Positions 43,817 through 54,161 of a DNA stretch of 64,000 nt are shown here, piece after piece. The notes below the pieces were generated by a model that was not told where the DNA came from, searched no databases, and saw only the letters and a list, made by a program, of their open reading frames with translations. Numbering within the stretch: the first letter of the stretch is position 1; every line of letters begins with the position of its first letter. A program made the position numbers and the translations under genes. This DNA comes from Paenibacillus nuruki (GTDB lineage: Bacteria; Bacillota; Bacilli; Paenibacillales; Paenibacillaceae), in contig NZ_MDER01000029.1 in the NCBI RefSeq assembly GCF_001721045.1, positions 1 to 64,000 on the forward strand, given 5' to 3'.

Positions 43817-45028
43817 TTACTTAGAAGCAAGAATAGAAGCTTTACCTAATAAATGCTGGAAGCTGATCATACCGTTACCATACAGATTGTCTTGACCTGC
43901 TGCTCCCAAATCAATACTGCCTTGGTTTAGAGCCTGACGAATCTGTGCATTAGTGCTACCTGGATAAGCTTGTTTGAGAATAGCAGCCATACCTGTTACA
44001 AATGGAGCAGCAACCGATGTACCACTACGAAGCTCATATTTACCGTTACTAGATGTACTTACAATATCTACACCTGGTGCTGTAAGTTCGATATCAGAAC
44101 CACTAGAAGAGAAATCAGCACGTTGTAGATTGTCGTCTATAGCAGCTACAGCGATCACATGGCTAGATTTAGCTGGATATTGAACCGTATCTGTTGCTGC
44201 ACTAGCTGTACCTTTATTACCAGCAGCTGCGATAAGCAAGATGCCATTTTGATCAGCAGAAGCAAGTACTTGTTCAACGGCTGGAGAACCTTCTGGAAAA
44301 GCGATCGACATGTTAACAATATCCATATGGTTCTGAATAGCCCAGTCTACACCTTTAGCTAAATCTTCTGTTGAACCATTACCTTTGCTATCCAAAATTT
44401 TGACTGCGTAGATTTGAGCGTCTGGTGCTTCACCTACAAGACCTTTACCATTCGATTGAGCGCCAATCACGCCTGCTACAAATGTTCCGTGTCCATTATC
44501 ATCTGCATAAGATTGAGTGTAACCCACTTCAGATACACCACCAGCGATATTCAATTCAGAGTGAGCAGAAATTCCTGTATCTAAAATAGCGATTTTTACA
44601 CCTTTACCTGTGTAACCACTATCAGAAGCCATTTGAGCATCAATAGTACCGTATCCCCATGAAGCTTGTTCATTTCCTTTTACATTTACTGTTTTGATAT
44701 TTCCACCAAAAGCTTGAGCAGCAGAAGTATAGGTTGTATTTTGTTCGATACTTGTAATGCCTGATTGTGTAGCAAGATCATTCTTTTGATCATTTGTAAG
44801 ATTGACAGCAACCATGTTTAGATGGTTAAATGCGTGAAGATCATTAGTAGATTGATCAGCTACTTGTGCAATCTGTTCTTTACCTTGATCGTTAGAATAA
44901 GAAACGATATAACGTTGAGTAGTTGTATCTGTAGTATTCATAGTTGGTACATATAGTGACAACGTAAGTGGAATAGCGATAGTGGCAATAAGTGCCGTTA
45001 ATTTTAGTTTGGAGTTTTTAAAGTTCAT
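43817..45028 (-). CDS. Secreted subtilisin-type serine protease (S8)
   Basis: The protein has 403 residues from the ATG at 45028, which follows GGGAGA. There is a signal peptide (1-27), an I9-type propeptide (about 38-100, RYIVSYSNDQGKEQIAQVADQ) and a catalytic domain. The triad is D150 (ILDTG), H180 (NGHGTFVAG) and S338 (SGTSVAAPF), with oxyanion N271. It degrades extracellular proteins. Upstream in-frame codons to 45121 have no ribosome site. A strong terminator upstream (45237-45266) isolates it from the synthetase gene. Confidence 0.94.
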   Translation of the reverse strand: MNFKNSKLKLTALIATIAIPLTLSLYVPTMNTTDTTTQRYIVSYSNDQGKEQIAQVADQSTNDLHAFNHLNMVAVNLTNDQKNDLATQSGITSIEQNTTYTSAAQAFGGNIKTVNVKGNEQASWGYGTIDAQMASDSGYTGKGVKIAILDTGISAHSELNIAGGVSEVGYTQSYADDNGHGTFVAGVIGAQSNGKGLVGEAPDAQIYAVKILDSKGNGSTEDLAKGVDWAIQNHMDIVNMSIAFPEGSPAVEQVLASADQNGILLIAAAGNKGTASAATDTVQYPAKSSHVIAVAAIDDNLQRADFSSSGSDIELTAPGVDIVSTSSNGKYELRSGTSVAAPFVTGMAAILKQAYPGSTNAQIRQALNQGSIDLGAAGQDNLYGNGMISFQHLLGKASILASK

Positions 45029-45236
45029 TAGTCTTAGGTCTCCCTGCTTATTGTAGGTATTAAGTATTATATATTTAACCATATTATACACTGTGAAACA
45101 TATTATTACAATAATCGACAAAAGAAATTTTGTTTTATTTTGTCTTAATATGTCGTATTATGTATTATTTATATCGGTACGATTTTGAGAAAGTTTATAG
45201 TTTTCAATTAAGTTGTGCAAAATATTTCAAAAAAAT

Positions 45237-45266
45237 AAAAGACCCGGTCAATAAACCGGGTCTTTT
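45237..45266. terminator. Terminator downstream of the NRPS gene
   Basis: AAAAGACCCGGT pairs with ACCGGGTCTTTT around a six-base loop; it terminates the minus-strand NRPS transcript. Confidence 0.9.
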
Positions 45267-45297
45267 ACCTAATTATTTAGACGCTTATTTTATCATT

Positions 45298-48200
45298 TTA
45301 TCTATTCATATCACTAGAAATCATTTCATCGACAGTGACATCAGCTACATCACGTACAGGTGCAGTAGGGAAGTAACCGATACTTGATGCATAACTCAAC
45401 ATGGCTGATATAAATTCATAATCAGGTTTGGGGCAGAATACTTCTTGTTGTTCTAACAACTTGGCAGTCTCAGGATTAGCGAGTCGGTAAGGAGAATCTT
45501 TAGCGCCATCACCATCTAATTGACCCATTGCTAGTAAAAGAGCATCTGCTTGCTTCTCGATAGAAGAATCTAACAGCCATTCAGCATATTCTTTAGCAGG
45601 TAAAACATCAATCGAATATCCAAACGTTTGGATCATTGCAATCAAATCATCGTAATGAACTTGTTGTGGGTTACAGATATGGAACATTTGACCTGCTGTA
45701 TCCGGTTGAAGCGCCAGATGAATAATTGAACGACCTGCATAATCTATCGGTGTAAAGTCCATCCATTGATTTGCAGCAGGGGCTTTACCTAATAACAGCA
45801 TCGCTTTGATCATACGATACATTGCATTACTGTCTATATTACGTTGGAAGCGACCAGTTACCGATTGGCTAGATAAGTTACCTGCGCGATAGATATTGAC
45901 AGGGATACCACGTTCTCCAGCTGCAAATATTAATTTTTCTGCTTCTAGCTTGCTGTTAGTGTACATATTTTCAGTTTGAAGATCGTCAGCAAGGATACCC
46001 GTTTGTTTTACTTGATCCCATTTGCCTTCTAATGATAAATCTTCAGGAATCCCCATCGTAGAAATATGATGGAAGCGAATGCCTTGACGTGTACTAGCGA
46101 TCGCTAGTAATTCTGCTGTTGAATAAATATTAGATTTGGCAAATTGTTCGGTATCCCCGAAATGTCGAACATCTGCTGCACTATGGATAATCGCATCAAT
46201 ATGCTCTGTAATCATTTCATAATCGCTATCGCTAAGACCTAGACGCTTACTTTCTAGATCGCCTTCTACAGCAGTTACACGTTTTTCAAAGTCACGTAAT
46301 ACTTCTTGTCCGAAATACAGTTCCATTGTGCCTTTGAGACGTTCTATACTAGCTGCACTACCTGTTTTACGTACAAGGGCATAGATGTGAGCATCACTTT
46401 GTTGCAAAAGCTCATACAGCAAGTGTGATCCTAGATATCCTGTAGCGCCTGTTAATAAAACATGAGTGGTGTTCAGCAATCCTGAGTAACTAGTTTGAAT
46501 ACGAGCAGGGAACTCCACCAGATCAATAGTGTGTTCAATCATTGGGCTTGTTGCTTCAATATTCATTTTATCGTCTAACTGAAGAGCATATTCGGCTAAC
46601 TGGATAATCGTTTTGTAAGCGAACAGATCCGCTATTTTGAGATTAGGAAATTGTGGTTTTAACAATGTAAGAACATGGAGTACTTTCAGAGAATCTCCGC
46701 CAATTTCAAAAAAGTCATCGTGAATACCTATTTGTTGCTTATTTAAAACGCCTGACCATGCATCTGCTATCCATTGTTGTGTTTCGTTTTGTGGAGCGAC
46801 ATAATCGGTAGCTGTTTCTTGCATTTCGATATGATCATAAGCGATCAATTTTTTGCGTTCTGCTTTGCCTGTTGGAGAGATAGGAATCTCGTCTAACTGA
46901 CATACAAATCTAGGCACAAAATAAGAAGGCAGTCGATCAGACAAAAATTGCTTAATTGCAGCTGGAGATAATGCTGTACCATCAATCGTTGTAAAGTAAG
47001 CGACTAGCATATTTTGACCGGTTTCATCTACTTTAGGAACCACAACAGCATCTTGCATATTCGGATATTTGTTCAGGCTATCTTCAATTTCACCGATTTC
47101 GATACGATGACCTCGAATTTTAATCTGAGAATCGCGTCTACCTACATATTCAATCGTACCATCTGCTAACAATTTAGCTAAGTCACCCGAACGATAGATT
47201 TTTTCACCATTACCGGATGGGTCTGGCATAAAGGCTGCGGCTGTTTTTTCAGGTTGATCCAGATAACCATGAGCAATACCTACAGTCGAAATATAGATTT
47301 CTCCAGGAACGCCTACAGGAGAGAGCATTTGAAATTCGTTCATGATATAGACTTTATAGTTATCAATAGGGCGTCCAATAGGAACATTTACAACATCTTC
47401 ACTAAGTGTAGTATCTACTTTATGCATAGTTGCACAAACCGTACATTCAGTAGGACCATAGGCATTGACCACTTCAATCGGTTTGCCTATTTTCTGTTGG
47501 AACGTCCGTACACGTTTGCCATACAACGCTTCTCCAGCAGCAGCAATCAATTTAAGACTGGCTAATCTGGCATAACCTTCGTCAGACAAATAAGCAGATA
47601 ACTGATTAAAGAATACAGTAGGTAAAGCTGTTACAATTGTTGTTTGTGTACGCTCAATGGCAATTGCAAATTCTTCGATAGACACTCTTTCTTCAGCATC
47701 TAATAAGAATAAATGTGCACCATGGAAAAGGGCAGCAATTGTTTCCCAGACAGAGCCGTCAAAGCTATAAGTAGCAAACTGAGTCATCACATCTTGAGAA
47801 GTTACATTAAATTCTCTTTGCAAAATTTCGCCTAAGTTGACTACGCCACGATGAGCAACCAATGTACCTTTAGGCTTACCTGTAGAACCAGACGTATAAA
47901 TAACATAAGCTAGATCATCAGGTAATACAGTAATATTCGGATTGATCAAAAATGCTGGATCAGATGTTAAGTTCAGATATTCAATATCAAGGATGCCTCG
48001 TAATGTGGTAATACCTTCAGTCAGTTGAAGAACTTTATTATTGTATTTGTGCTGAATCAATACAAAAGCAGATTGGGTATCTTGGACAATATAATGATTG
48101 CGTTCATCAGGATGAGAAGGATCTACAGGTACATAGACACCGCCAGCTTTCATAATACCTAGTAAGCTGATCACACTGTCCAGACTGCGATCAATATACA

Positions 48201-49020
48201 TCGTTACAAATTCACCCTGTTGCAATCCTTGTCTTAACAACAAATGTGCAACTTGGTTAGCGCGCTGGTTCAACTCTTCATACGTATATTCTGTCCCTTG
48301 AAAAGAAATAGCAGTATGTTGAGGGTATTTATTTACAGCAGCTTCAAAAGCGCCATGATACGTTTGTTGATCTTGATAAGGGAAAGCAGTGTTATTCATT
48401 TCTTGATAGATCGTGTGGTCTTGAGCATTTAATATATCAATAGAACCAATAGCAAGTGCTGTATTATCTAATAATCCTTCTAACAAACGGATATAATAAT
48501 CCGCAAAGCGTTCAATCGTTGCTGCTGTTAGTAAAGAATCGTTATATTCAATCGCAATAGAGAGTGAGGTGGCATGAGCTTCTAATGTCCAGTTCATGAC
48601 TTGTCCAGGTTGTGCAGGAATCTGCTGTCCAAAATGAAAAACCGTTTCGCTTTTTACAGGAGATGTAGCTGGGCTTGCATCGAGTTGTGAAGCAACATAG
48701 TCGACTAAAGACTGAAAATAGGGATAATCTTCGATAGAAAGAGAAAAAGGGAAAAGTCCAGTTGTTGATCCAGATACTGCATGAATCTCGTGTTCCCCCG
48801 AGATTCGATAAAGCCATCCAAGGTAAGCAGAAAACAGAACAGCTTGACGCTCAATAGGATTGACTAATGTCCCGATGTATAAAGCAATTTTGGCACCTAG
48901 GTCAAAACGATAAACAGCAAACGTATCTTTCTGTTGTTGTCTTGCTTGATCTAGTGGAATTTGCAAAGCAGGTAATTGAATATATTCGTTAGGTGTAAAG
49001 GCATTTTCCGACAGTGACAT
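45298..49020 (-). CDS. Single-module NRPS: partial condensation, adenylation, carrier, thioester reductase
   Basis: The protein has 1240 residues. About 1-205 resemble only the C-terminal half of a condensation domain; no HHxxxDG is present. Adenylation spans about 215-725: YTSGSTGKPKG at 375-385, NAYGPTE at 519-525, GRRDSQIKIRGHRIEIGEIE at 627-646 and PTGK lysine 719. The carrier serine is S777 in FFEIGGDSLKV. A short-chain-dehydrogenase-type reductase follows (about 853-1230): GATGYLGSHLL at 858-868 and Y1020xxxK1024. Release should give an amino aldehyde or alcohol with NADPH. Pocket residues read as D421, G422, W425, T, A, A, A, V, C, close to phenylalanine-type codes. It has no partner NRPS, transporter or phosphopantetheinyl transferase nearby. 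AAGGAG precedes the ATG. Confidence 0.93.
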   Translation of the reverse strand: MSLSENAFTPNEYIQLPALQIPLDQARQQQKDTFAVYRFDLGAKIALYIGTLVNPIERQAVLFSAYLGWLYRISGEHEIHAVSGSTTGLFPFSLSIEDYPYFQSLVDYVASQLDASPATSPVKSETVFHFGQQIPAQPGQVMNWTLEAHATSLSIAIEYNDSLLTAATIERFADYYIRLLEGLLDNTALAIGSIDILNAQDHTIYQEMNNTAFPYQDQQTYHGAFEAAVNKYPQHTAISFQGTEYTYEELNQRANQVAHLLLRQGLQQGEFVTMYIDRSLDSVISLLGIMKAGGVYVPVDPSHPDERNHYIVQDTQSAFVLIQHKYNNKVLQLTEGITTLRGILDIEYLNLTSDPAFLINPNITVLPDDLAYVIYTSGSTGKPKGTLVAHRGVVNLGEILQREFNVTSQDVMTQFATYSFDGSVWETIAALFHGAHLFLLDAEERVSIEEFAIAIERTQTTIVTALPTVFFNQLSAYLSDEGYARLASLKLIAAAGEALYGKRVRTFQQKIGKPIEVVNAYGPTECTVCATMHKVDTTLSEDVVNVPIGRPIDNYKVYIMNEFQMLSPVGVPGEIYISTVGIAHGYLDQPEKTAAAFMPDPSGNGEKIYRSGDLAKLLADGTIEYVGRRDSQIKIRGHRIEIGEIEDSLNKYPNMQDAVVVPKVDETGQNMLVAYFTTIDGTALSPAAIKQFLSDRLPSYFVPRFVCQLDEIPISPTGKAERKKLIAYDHIEMQETATDYVAPQNETQQWIADAWSGVLNKQQIGIHDDFFEIGGDSLKVLHVLTLLKPQFPNLKIADLFAYKTIIQLAEYALQLDDKMNIEATSPMIEHTIDLVEFPARIQTSYSGLLNTTHVLLTGATGYLGSHLLYELLQQSDAHIYALVRKTGSAASIERLKGTMELYFGQEVLRDFEKRVTAVEGDLESKRLGLSDSDYEMITEHIDAIIHSAADVRHFGDTEQFAKSNIYSTAELLAIASTRQGIRFHHISTMGIPEDLSLEGKWDQVKQTGILADDLQTENMYTNSKLEAEKLIFAAGERGIPVNIYRAGNLSSQSVTGRFQRNIDSNAMYRMIKAMLLLGKAPAANQWMDFTPIDYAGRSIIHLALQPDTAGQMFHICNPQQVHYDDLIAMIQTFGYSIDVLPAKEYAEWLLDSSIEKQADALLLAMGQLDGDGAKDSPYRLANPETAKLLEQQEVFCPKPDYEFISAMLSYASSIGYFPTAPVRDVADVTVDEMISSDMNR

Positions 49021-49158
49021 AGAACATCTCTCCTTTGAAGTTGATCGCTGTAATGGTAGATATGAGAAAAGAGTAAGCGATATATGTGAATTAAATGTGA
49101 TCTAATGATGAAATAAAATATATAATTTTCTTAAAATAAAGATATTAGGATAGAAAGT

Positions 49159-49193
49159 GAATGCCGTCCACAAGTTCTGTGGAAGGCATTCTT
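49159..49193 (-). terminator. Terminator after the membrane chemoreceptor gene
   Basis: GAATGCC pairs with GGCATTC with an inner CCACA/TGTGG stem. On the minus strand it ends near TTTCTATCC, a modest U tract. Confidence 0.7.
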
Positions 49194-49205
49194 CCCTAAA
49201 TCAGA

Positions 49206-50963
49206 TTAATCTATTTTGCGTACATGGAAATGAGAGATCAATTCTTGAAGTTGTTCAGCCATTGTTGAAAGTTGGTTAGCTGCATCTGTTGTCGAGATAA
49301 TCGAAGATTTTTGACCTTCAACGTGCTGAGATACTTTAGCGCTATTTTCTGCTGCAACACTTGCTGTTGTTTTAAGGTTCTCTGTAGTTGCTGTCATTTC
49401 TTCTGTACCTGCTGAGATTTCTTGAGTAGCACTAGAAATATCTTGAATTTGCTCGGTTACTTGTTTAGTTACAGATTGAATTTCGGCAAACAGTTTGCCA
49501 GTTTGGTCAGCAATAGATAGACCATATTCCACTTCTTCTGTTCCTTTTTTCATTGCAGTTACTGCATTTTGGATCTCTGTTTGAATCTCAGTGATTAAAG
49601 TACTGATCTGGTTCGCAGATTGAGCAGACTGTTCTGCAAGGTTACGAACTTCTCCAGCAACCACTGCAAATCCACGTCCATGTTCACCTACACGTGCTGC
49701 TTCAATCGAAGCATTCAAAGCAAGCAAGTTAGTCTGACCGGAGATTCCTGTAATAATACCTAGAATATTACCGATTTCTTGTGAACGACTTTCAAGCAAT
49801 TCAACTGCTTTGGAAGTATCATGTACAGAACGAGAGATCAATGTCATTTGTTCTGTGACTTGGTTAACGACTTTATTACCTTCTACTGATTTTTGCTCCA
49901 TTGAATACGCTTGGTCTGCTACGTTGGAAGAGTTGTTAGCAATCGTATGAATAACGGTTGAAATTTCTCCCATTGCTTTAGCTGTATCTTCTGTAGCTTC
50001 TTCTTGATATTTCATACCATTAGCGATGTCTTGAATATTGCTAATCAATGTTAATGAACGCTCACTATTGTCAGATGAAGTATCCATTAGCATTTTGGCA
50101 GATTCAGTAACTTGTTGAGAAGCAGATTGTACATTCACGATAACACTGTTCATTTTTTCAACCATTTGGTTAAATTTGTGATTGATAATCCCTAGATCAT
50201 CTTTACCTGTTTTGATATGAATATCTAGATTACCTTTACTTACATCTTCAATTCCACGAATCAATTCGCGAAGAGGAGCTAGTGTTCTACGAACTACAAA
50301 GAATTGAAGTAAGAAGATAACGATAAGGAAGAGTACCATGATCGTAATACCACGTACTAACAATTGATTCAGACCTTCTGGTACAGCACTTGCATCTGCA
50401 TCTACTCCAAAGTAAGCAACAACTTTACCGTCACCATTTTGAATAGGATACAAAATAGTCGTCCATAGTCCAAGATCATCGGTGTAGAAACTTGTAAATG
50501 TAGGTTGTTTCGTTTTGAGCATTTCTTGAATTCCGTTTACGATTTCAGTAGGTTGTTCGTACAAATATCCGATATCGATATTTCCCTGTTTTAAAGCTTC
50601 CATAACTTTAGTTGGCACAGCGATCAATGATGTTTTATTACCATCTGCCAATTCCGTCCCGAAAATGTAAGCTTGAGAAATGTTAGGATTATATTTGTTG
50701 ATATTATCTAAGTAGCTACGGATTTCTGTTTGTTTAGCACCCTCATAACTTTTTTCAGCTACAAGTTTTTCAACATCAGCAAGAGTAATACCTTGTGCAA
50801 AAGTGTCGGTTACCGCTTGAACTTGACCATGAAGTTGATTGATTAAGATCGTTTTCTGGGTAAAATAACTGCTTACCAACAAGATGACTCCGATAAGTAT
50901 GATACTAGCTGCTGAGATTAATAAATTTTTAGCGAAAAAAGATAGTCTACTGATTTTCTTCAA
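49206..50963 (-). CDS. Membrane methyl-accepting chemotaxis protein with extracellular sensor
   Basis: The protein is about 585 residues. A first membrane helix (about 12-35) and a second (about 205-225, [17 protein letters not shown]) flank an extracellular Cache-like sensor with [33 protein letters not shown] (about 228-280) is followed by a long coiled coil with the receptor tip [45 protein letters not shown]. It directs chemotaxis or related responses through CheA. The TTG at 50963 fits GGAG at eight bases; the GTG at 50972 lies inside that site. The ligand is unknown. Confidence 0.92.
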   Translation of the reverse strand: MKKISRLSFFAKNLLISAASIILIGVILLVSSYFTQKTILINQLHGQVQAVTDTFAQGITLADVEKLVAEKSYEGAKQTEIRSYLDNINKYNPNISQAYIFGTELADGNKTSLIAVPTKVMEALKQGNIDIGYLYEQPTEIVNGIQEMLKTKQPTFTSFYTDDLGLWTTILYPIQNGDGKVVAYFGVDADASAVPEGLNQLLVRGITIMVLFLIVIFLLQFFVVRRTLAPLRELIRGIEDVSKGNLDIHIKTGKDDLGIINHKFNQMVEKMNSVIVNVQSASQQVTESAKMLMDTSSDNSERSLTLISNIQDIANGMKYQEEATEDTAKAMGEISTVIHTIANNSSNVADQAYSMEQKSVEGNKVVNQVTEQMTLISRSVHDTSKAVELLESRSQEIGNILGIITGISGQTNLLALNASIEAARVGEHGRGFAVVAGEVRNLAEQSAQSANQISTLITEIQTEIQNAVTAMKKGTEEVEYGLSIADQTGKLFAEIQSVTKQVTEQIQDISSATQEISAGTEEMTATTENLKTTASVAAENSAKVSQHVEGQKSSIISTTDAANQLSTMAEQLQELISHFHVRKID

Positions 50964-51452
50964 TGCTCTCACTCCTATTTTTGGTTGGTGAATCTAAGGT
51001 TGCGTGACTCCCTATAAAGCTTATCGGTCAACGTAGTCAACAATCTAAGATTTTGTAGATGGATAAGGATTGTTGTGAGCCTGTTTGTTGACAACAATCA
51101 ATAAGAAATAAAATAACAAATCAACTAATAGAGAACTAAGCGAATTAGGTATTTAGTATGACCCATAAATCGGCTTGTTTCGAATAATTTGTCGCTTTAT
51201 TTCCATAAAGCTGTAAAAAATGGCACAGTAACACTCATTTCTATATGTCGGAATTTGTATTCCAATAATTTATAGTAGTTAGTAATTTTCTTTAACTTTA
51301 TAAACATAGTTCTATAGAATTGAACCAAAAGACCTAAAAAATATTTAGAATTATATAGTTTTTGTCATTTTTTGCAATAAGAAGGATAGAAATTAGAGAG
51401 GAATTGCTTTTGTAATTCTGAATACATTCAGATAAAATAGGATATAAGATGA
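50964..51452. other. AT-rich intergenic region
   Basis: This 490-base region lies upstream of the chemoreceptor gene and downstream of the small coiled-coil gene, both on the minus strand. It is AT-rich with no coding frame or clear hairpin that I can support. Confidence 0.5.
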
Positions 51453-51650
51453 TTACGCATGATATTTTCCTAGCGGTTCATTAAGTACCCATTCAAGCAT
51501 ATTGGACATATCTTCAATACGAGCAAGTTGTTCATTGAGCGAGGTATAAGAAGCAGTTTCAGGCGTTAGACCCTCAAGGCGTGTCTGGATATTTCTTTTC
51601 TGCAATGTCAATTCGTTGAGTTTGGATTTGATCTGATTTTCGGTTCGCAT
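51453..51650 (-). CDS. Small coiled-coil protein of unknown function
   Basis: The protein has 65 residues, almost entirely helical and charged (NQIKSKLNELTLQKRNIQTRLEGL). AAAAGGAG precedes the ATG by a normal distance, which supports translation. There is no known domain; small helical adaptor-like proteins of this kind are common in Bacillales. The neighbours give no clue. Confidence 0.6.
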   Translation of the reverse strand: MRTENQIKSKLNELTLQKRNIQTRLEGLTPETASYTSLNEQLARIEDMSNMLEWVLNEPLGKYHA

Positions 51651-51826
51651 AATAGTAAGCTCCTTTTAATTTGTGAATGTGTATAGTATGATGCTGAGAA
51701 TATTCACCCGTATTCAGTATAGTGCAAATGTTACATGAAATCTATGGATGAGACTCATTCTGTTATTTCATATCCATAACATCGTATCCAATAAATTATT
51801 AGACTAAATAATGGAGTGAACAGGTC

Positions 51827-52513
51827 ATGAATATCAAAAAGTTAGCGGCGGAGAAAGCAGTGGATTGGGTAGAAGAAGGGATGATGGTTGGTCTAGGCAC
51901 AGGTTCTACAGCGGCTTATGCTATTGAAAAAATTGGTGAACGTGTGAAGCAAGGACTACATATACGTGCAGTAGCAACCTCTGTTCAATCAGAAAATCTA
52001 GCACGGGAGTGGTCTATACCCATCATTCCTTTTGCTGAAGTAGGAGAAATTGATCTTACAATTGATGGTGCAGATGAGGTCGATCCTAATCTTAACCTCA
52101 TTAAAGGGGGCGGAGGCGCATTGCTACGTGAAAAAATCGTAGCCGCTCGAAGTCGTCAAGTGATGATCATTACAGGTGAAAATAAAGTGGTACAGAAACT
52201 GGGCGCTTTTCCTTTGCCTGTAGAAGTGGTTACTTTTGCTCATGAGTGGACGATTGAGAAATTAGCTAGCTTTGGATGCAAACCTGTATTGCGTCAAACG
52301 AAAGATGGCGATGTGTTCAAAACAGACAATGGCAACTATACAGTAGATTGTCATTTCAATGTGATTGAGGATGCAGCACGATTACATCATCAGTTGAATA
52401 ATATTCCAGGTGTTGTAGATAATGGATTATTTATCAATATGGCTAGTGCAGTTGTTGTTGCTTATGAAAGTGGCGTTATCGAAGTATTACGTGCACCTGC
52501 TCGTCGTTCATAA
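51827..52513 (+). CDS. rpiA: Ribose-5-phosphate isomerase A
   Basis: The protein has 228 residues with GLGTGSTAAYAIEKIG (substrate phosphate loop), LTIDGADEVDPNLNLIKGGGGALLREKIVA (catalytic Asp and Glu) and the lysine of GENKVVQKLG. It converts ribose-5-phosphate to ribulose-5-phosphate in the pentose phosphate pathway. GGAG precedes the ATG. It is a single gene with its own terminator. Confidence 0.95.
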   Translation: MNIKKLAAEKAVDWVEEGMMVGLGTGSTAAYAIEKIGERVKQGLHIRAVATSVQSENLAREWSIPIIPFAEVGEIDLTIDGADEVDPNLNLIKGGGGALLREKIVAARSRQVMIITGENKVVQKLGAFPLPVEVVTFAHEWTIEKLASFGCKPVLRQTKDGDVFKTDNGNYTVDCHFNVIEDAARLHHQLNNIPGVVDNGLFINMASAVVVAYESGVIEVLRAPARRS

Positions 52514-52533
52514 ATATAATAAAGCAAGCTAAA

Positions 52534-52586
52534 AACTAAAAGAAACTGTCTGATAGAGGAAGTGATCAGATGGTTGCTTTTAGTTT
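52534..52586 (+). terminator. Terminator after rpiA
   Basis: AACTAAAAG pairs with CTTTTAGTT, with an inner TCTGAT/ATCAGA stem. The U residues lie partly within the stem. Confidence 0.7.
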
Positions 52587-52617
52587 AACTGCTATCAGTA
52601 CACTATATAATTTATAG

Positions 52618-52657
52618 TTGACAAAAGTGTATTTATATATTATCTTTAAATTAAGAT
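52618..52657 (+). promoter_or_regulatory. azoR promoter with MhqR-like operator
   Basis: TTGACA at 52618-52623 and TATCTT at 52641-52646 are 17 bases apart. The -10 box lies in the inverted repeat TATCTTTAAATTAAGAT (52641-52657), which resembles the MhqR box TATCT-N-AGATA of Bacillus. Confidence 0.6.
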
Positions 52658-52707
52658 TTATGAATTGATACTATTACAGTATCCAAATAAAAGGAGAGAT
52701 TTCATCC

Positions 52708-53334
52708 ATGTCTAAAGTTCTTTTTGTTAAAGCGAATAACCGTCCTGCTGATCAAGCAGTCAGCGTACAACTATACGAAGCATTCCTAAACAGCTATAAA
52801 ACTTCTCATCCACAAGACGAAGTGGTAGAACTTGATTTATTTGCTGAAAATATTCCTTACTATGATGCATTTGTTCTAGGTGCTAACTTCAAAGCTTCTC
52901 AAGGTATGGAAGTATCTGCTGAAGAGCAAGCGGCTGTTGACCGTGTAAACAAATACTTAACTCAATTTTTGGGTGCTGATAAAGTGGTTATTGCATTCCC
53001 ATTGTGGAACTTTGCTGTTCCTGCTGTATTGCATAGCTACTTCGACTACTTGTCTCAAGCTGGCAAAACGTTCAAATATACTGCTGAAGGTCCTGTAGGA
53101 CTTGCTGGTGGTAAAAAAGTAATGTTGTTACACGCTAGTGGTGGCGTATATTCTGAAGGTCCTGGCGCTGATATCGAATTGGCTGTACGTTATGTACAAA
53201 CATTGCTTGGCTTCTGGGGTATTACAGATGTTGAGAAATTCATCATCGAAGGTCACAACGCATTCCCGGATCGTTCACAACAAATCGTTGCTGATGGTCT
53301 TCAAAATGCAGCAACAGTTGCGCAAAGCTTCTAA
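52708..53334 (+). CDS. azoR: FMN-dependent NADH azoreductase/quinone reductase
   Basis: The protein has 208 residues of the flavodoxin-like AzoR family. The FMN loop is around FPLWNFAVPAVLHSYFDYLSQAGKTFKYT, and LLHASGGVYSEGPGADI is the second flavin contact. It reduces quinones by two electrons and azo dyes; in Bacillus its relatives protect from quinone and catechol stress. AAAAGGAG precedes the ATG. The neighbouring MarR gene and promoter operator suggest MhqR-type control. Confidence 0.93.
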   Translation: MSKVLFVKANNRPADQAVSVQLYEAFLNSYKTSHPQDEVVELDLFAENIPYYDAFVLGANFKASQGMEVSAEEQAAVDRVNKYLTQFLGADKVVIAFPLWNFAVPAVLHSYFDYLSQAGKTFKYTAEGPVGLAGGKKVMLLHASGGVYSEGPGADIELAVRYVQTLLGFWGITDVEKFIIEGHNAFPDRSQQIVADGLQNAATVAQSF

Positions 53335-53366
53335 TTTAAACGTATTTTATTGAAATAAAATCATAA

Positions 53367-53416
53367 AGCGTCTGCGTATATTTTTCTGAATTTAAATGAA
53401 AAACATCGCAGGCGCT
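53367..53416 (+). terminator. Hairpin between azoR and the MarR gene
   Basis: AGCGTCTGCG pairs with CGCAGGCGCT (one G-T pair) around a 30-base loop, with no long U tract. It may be a weak terminator or a 3' stabilising hairpin. Confidence 0.5.
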
Positions 53417-53461
53417 ATATGTTTAGAATATAACGATTATGATAGTTAGGAGGTTTCATAG

Positions 53462-53944
53462 ATGAAACACTCGTCGATTCAACCGAATCCAGATATGGAA
53501 AATGATGAAGAAAAAGAATCTCTTCATTTGTTAATTATATTGTCACGTGCTTATCAGGCTGTAATGAATCAGGTGAATGATGATATTCAAAGTTATGGTC
53601 TGAACCCAACTGAGTTTGGTGTATTGGACTTTTTGTATCACAGCGAGAATCCACAGCCATTGCAGAAAATAGGGCAAAAAGTACTGATTTCTAGCGGGAA
53701 TATCACGTATGTGGTCGACAAGTTAGAAAAGAAAAATATGTTATGCCGTCGTGCTTGTGATAATGACCGTCGTGTTATTTTTGCAGAGCTAACTGAAGAA
53801 GGCAATCAATTTTTTGAAAGCATTTTTACAGGTCACAAACAAGCTATTATCAAAGCTACGCAAGGATTAAATCATGATGAGAAATTAGATATTATTCCAT
53901 TACTCAAAAAGCTAGGATATGCTGCCGCGAACAAAGAAGTCTAA
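53462..53944 (+). CDS. MarR-family regulator, MhqR-like
   Basis: The protein has 160 residues. The segment LLIILSRAYQAVMNQVNDDIQSYGLNPTEFGVLDFLYHSENPQPLQKIGQKVLISSGNITYVVDKLEKKNMLCRRACDNDRRV follows the MhqR repressor of Bacillus closely. MhqR represses azoreductase and dioxygenase genes and is relieved by quinone-like electrophiles. It lies downstream of azoR on the same strand. AGGAGG precedes the ATG. Confidence 0.88.
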   Translation: MKHSSIQPNPDMENDEEKESLHLLIILSRAYQAVMNQVNDDIQSYGLNPTEFGVLDFLYHSENPQPLQKIGQKVLISSGNITYVVDKLEKKNMLCRRACDNDRRVIFAELTEEGNQFFESIFTGHKQAIIKATQGLNHDEKLDIIPLLKKLGYAAANKEV

Positions 53945-53977
53945 TCAGTGATTATACCACTGATTAGGCTTTTTTTA
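53941..53977 (+). terminator. Terminator overlapping the MarR stop codon
   Basis: CTAATCAGTG pairs with CACTGATTAG around a seven-base loop, followed by GGCTTTTTTT; the stop codon is in the left arm. Confidence 0.9.
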
Positions 53978-54161
53978 TTTGAAATTGATAAAACCTATCG
54001 TTTTGGTATGAATAATCGTTGACCTCTGTTCCAACAGAGAGTATATTAAATAAAAGTCACTTTTTGTCGCCTTATTAAATGGTCTAAAGTTCGTACCTTA
54101 TACCATTAAAGTAGAACAATTAACACTATATCCTCATTACTTTTTAAATCAGGAGGAAGAC

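Noticed and set aside
45130-45387. Plus-strand frame of 85 codons between the protease and NRPS genes
   Set aside because: It crosses the strong terminator at 45237-45266 and the NRPS 3' end and has no ribosome site.
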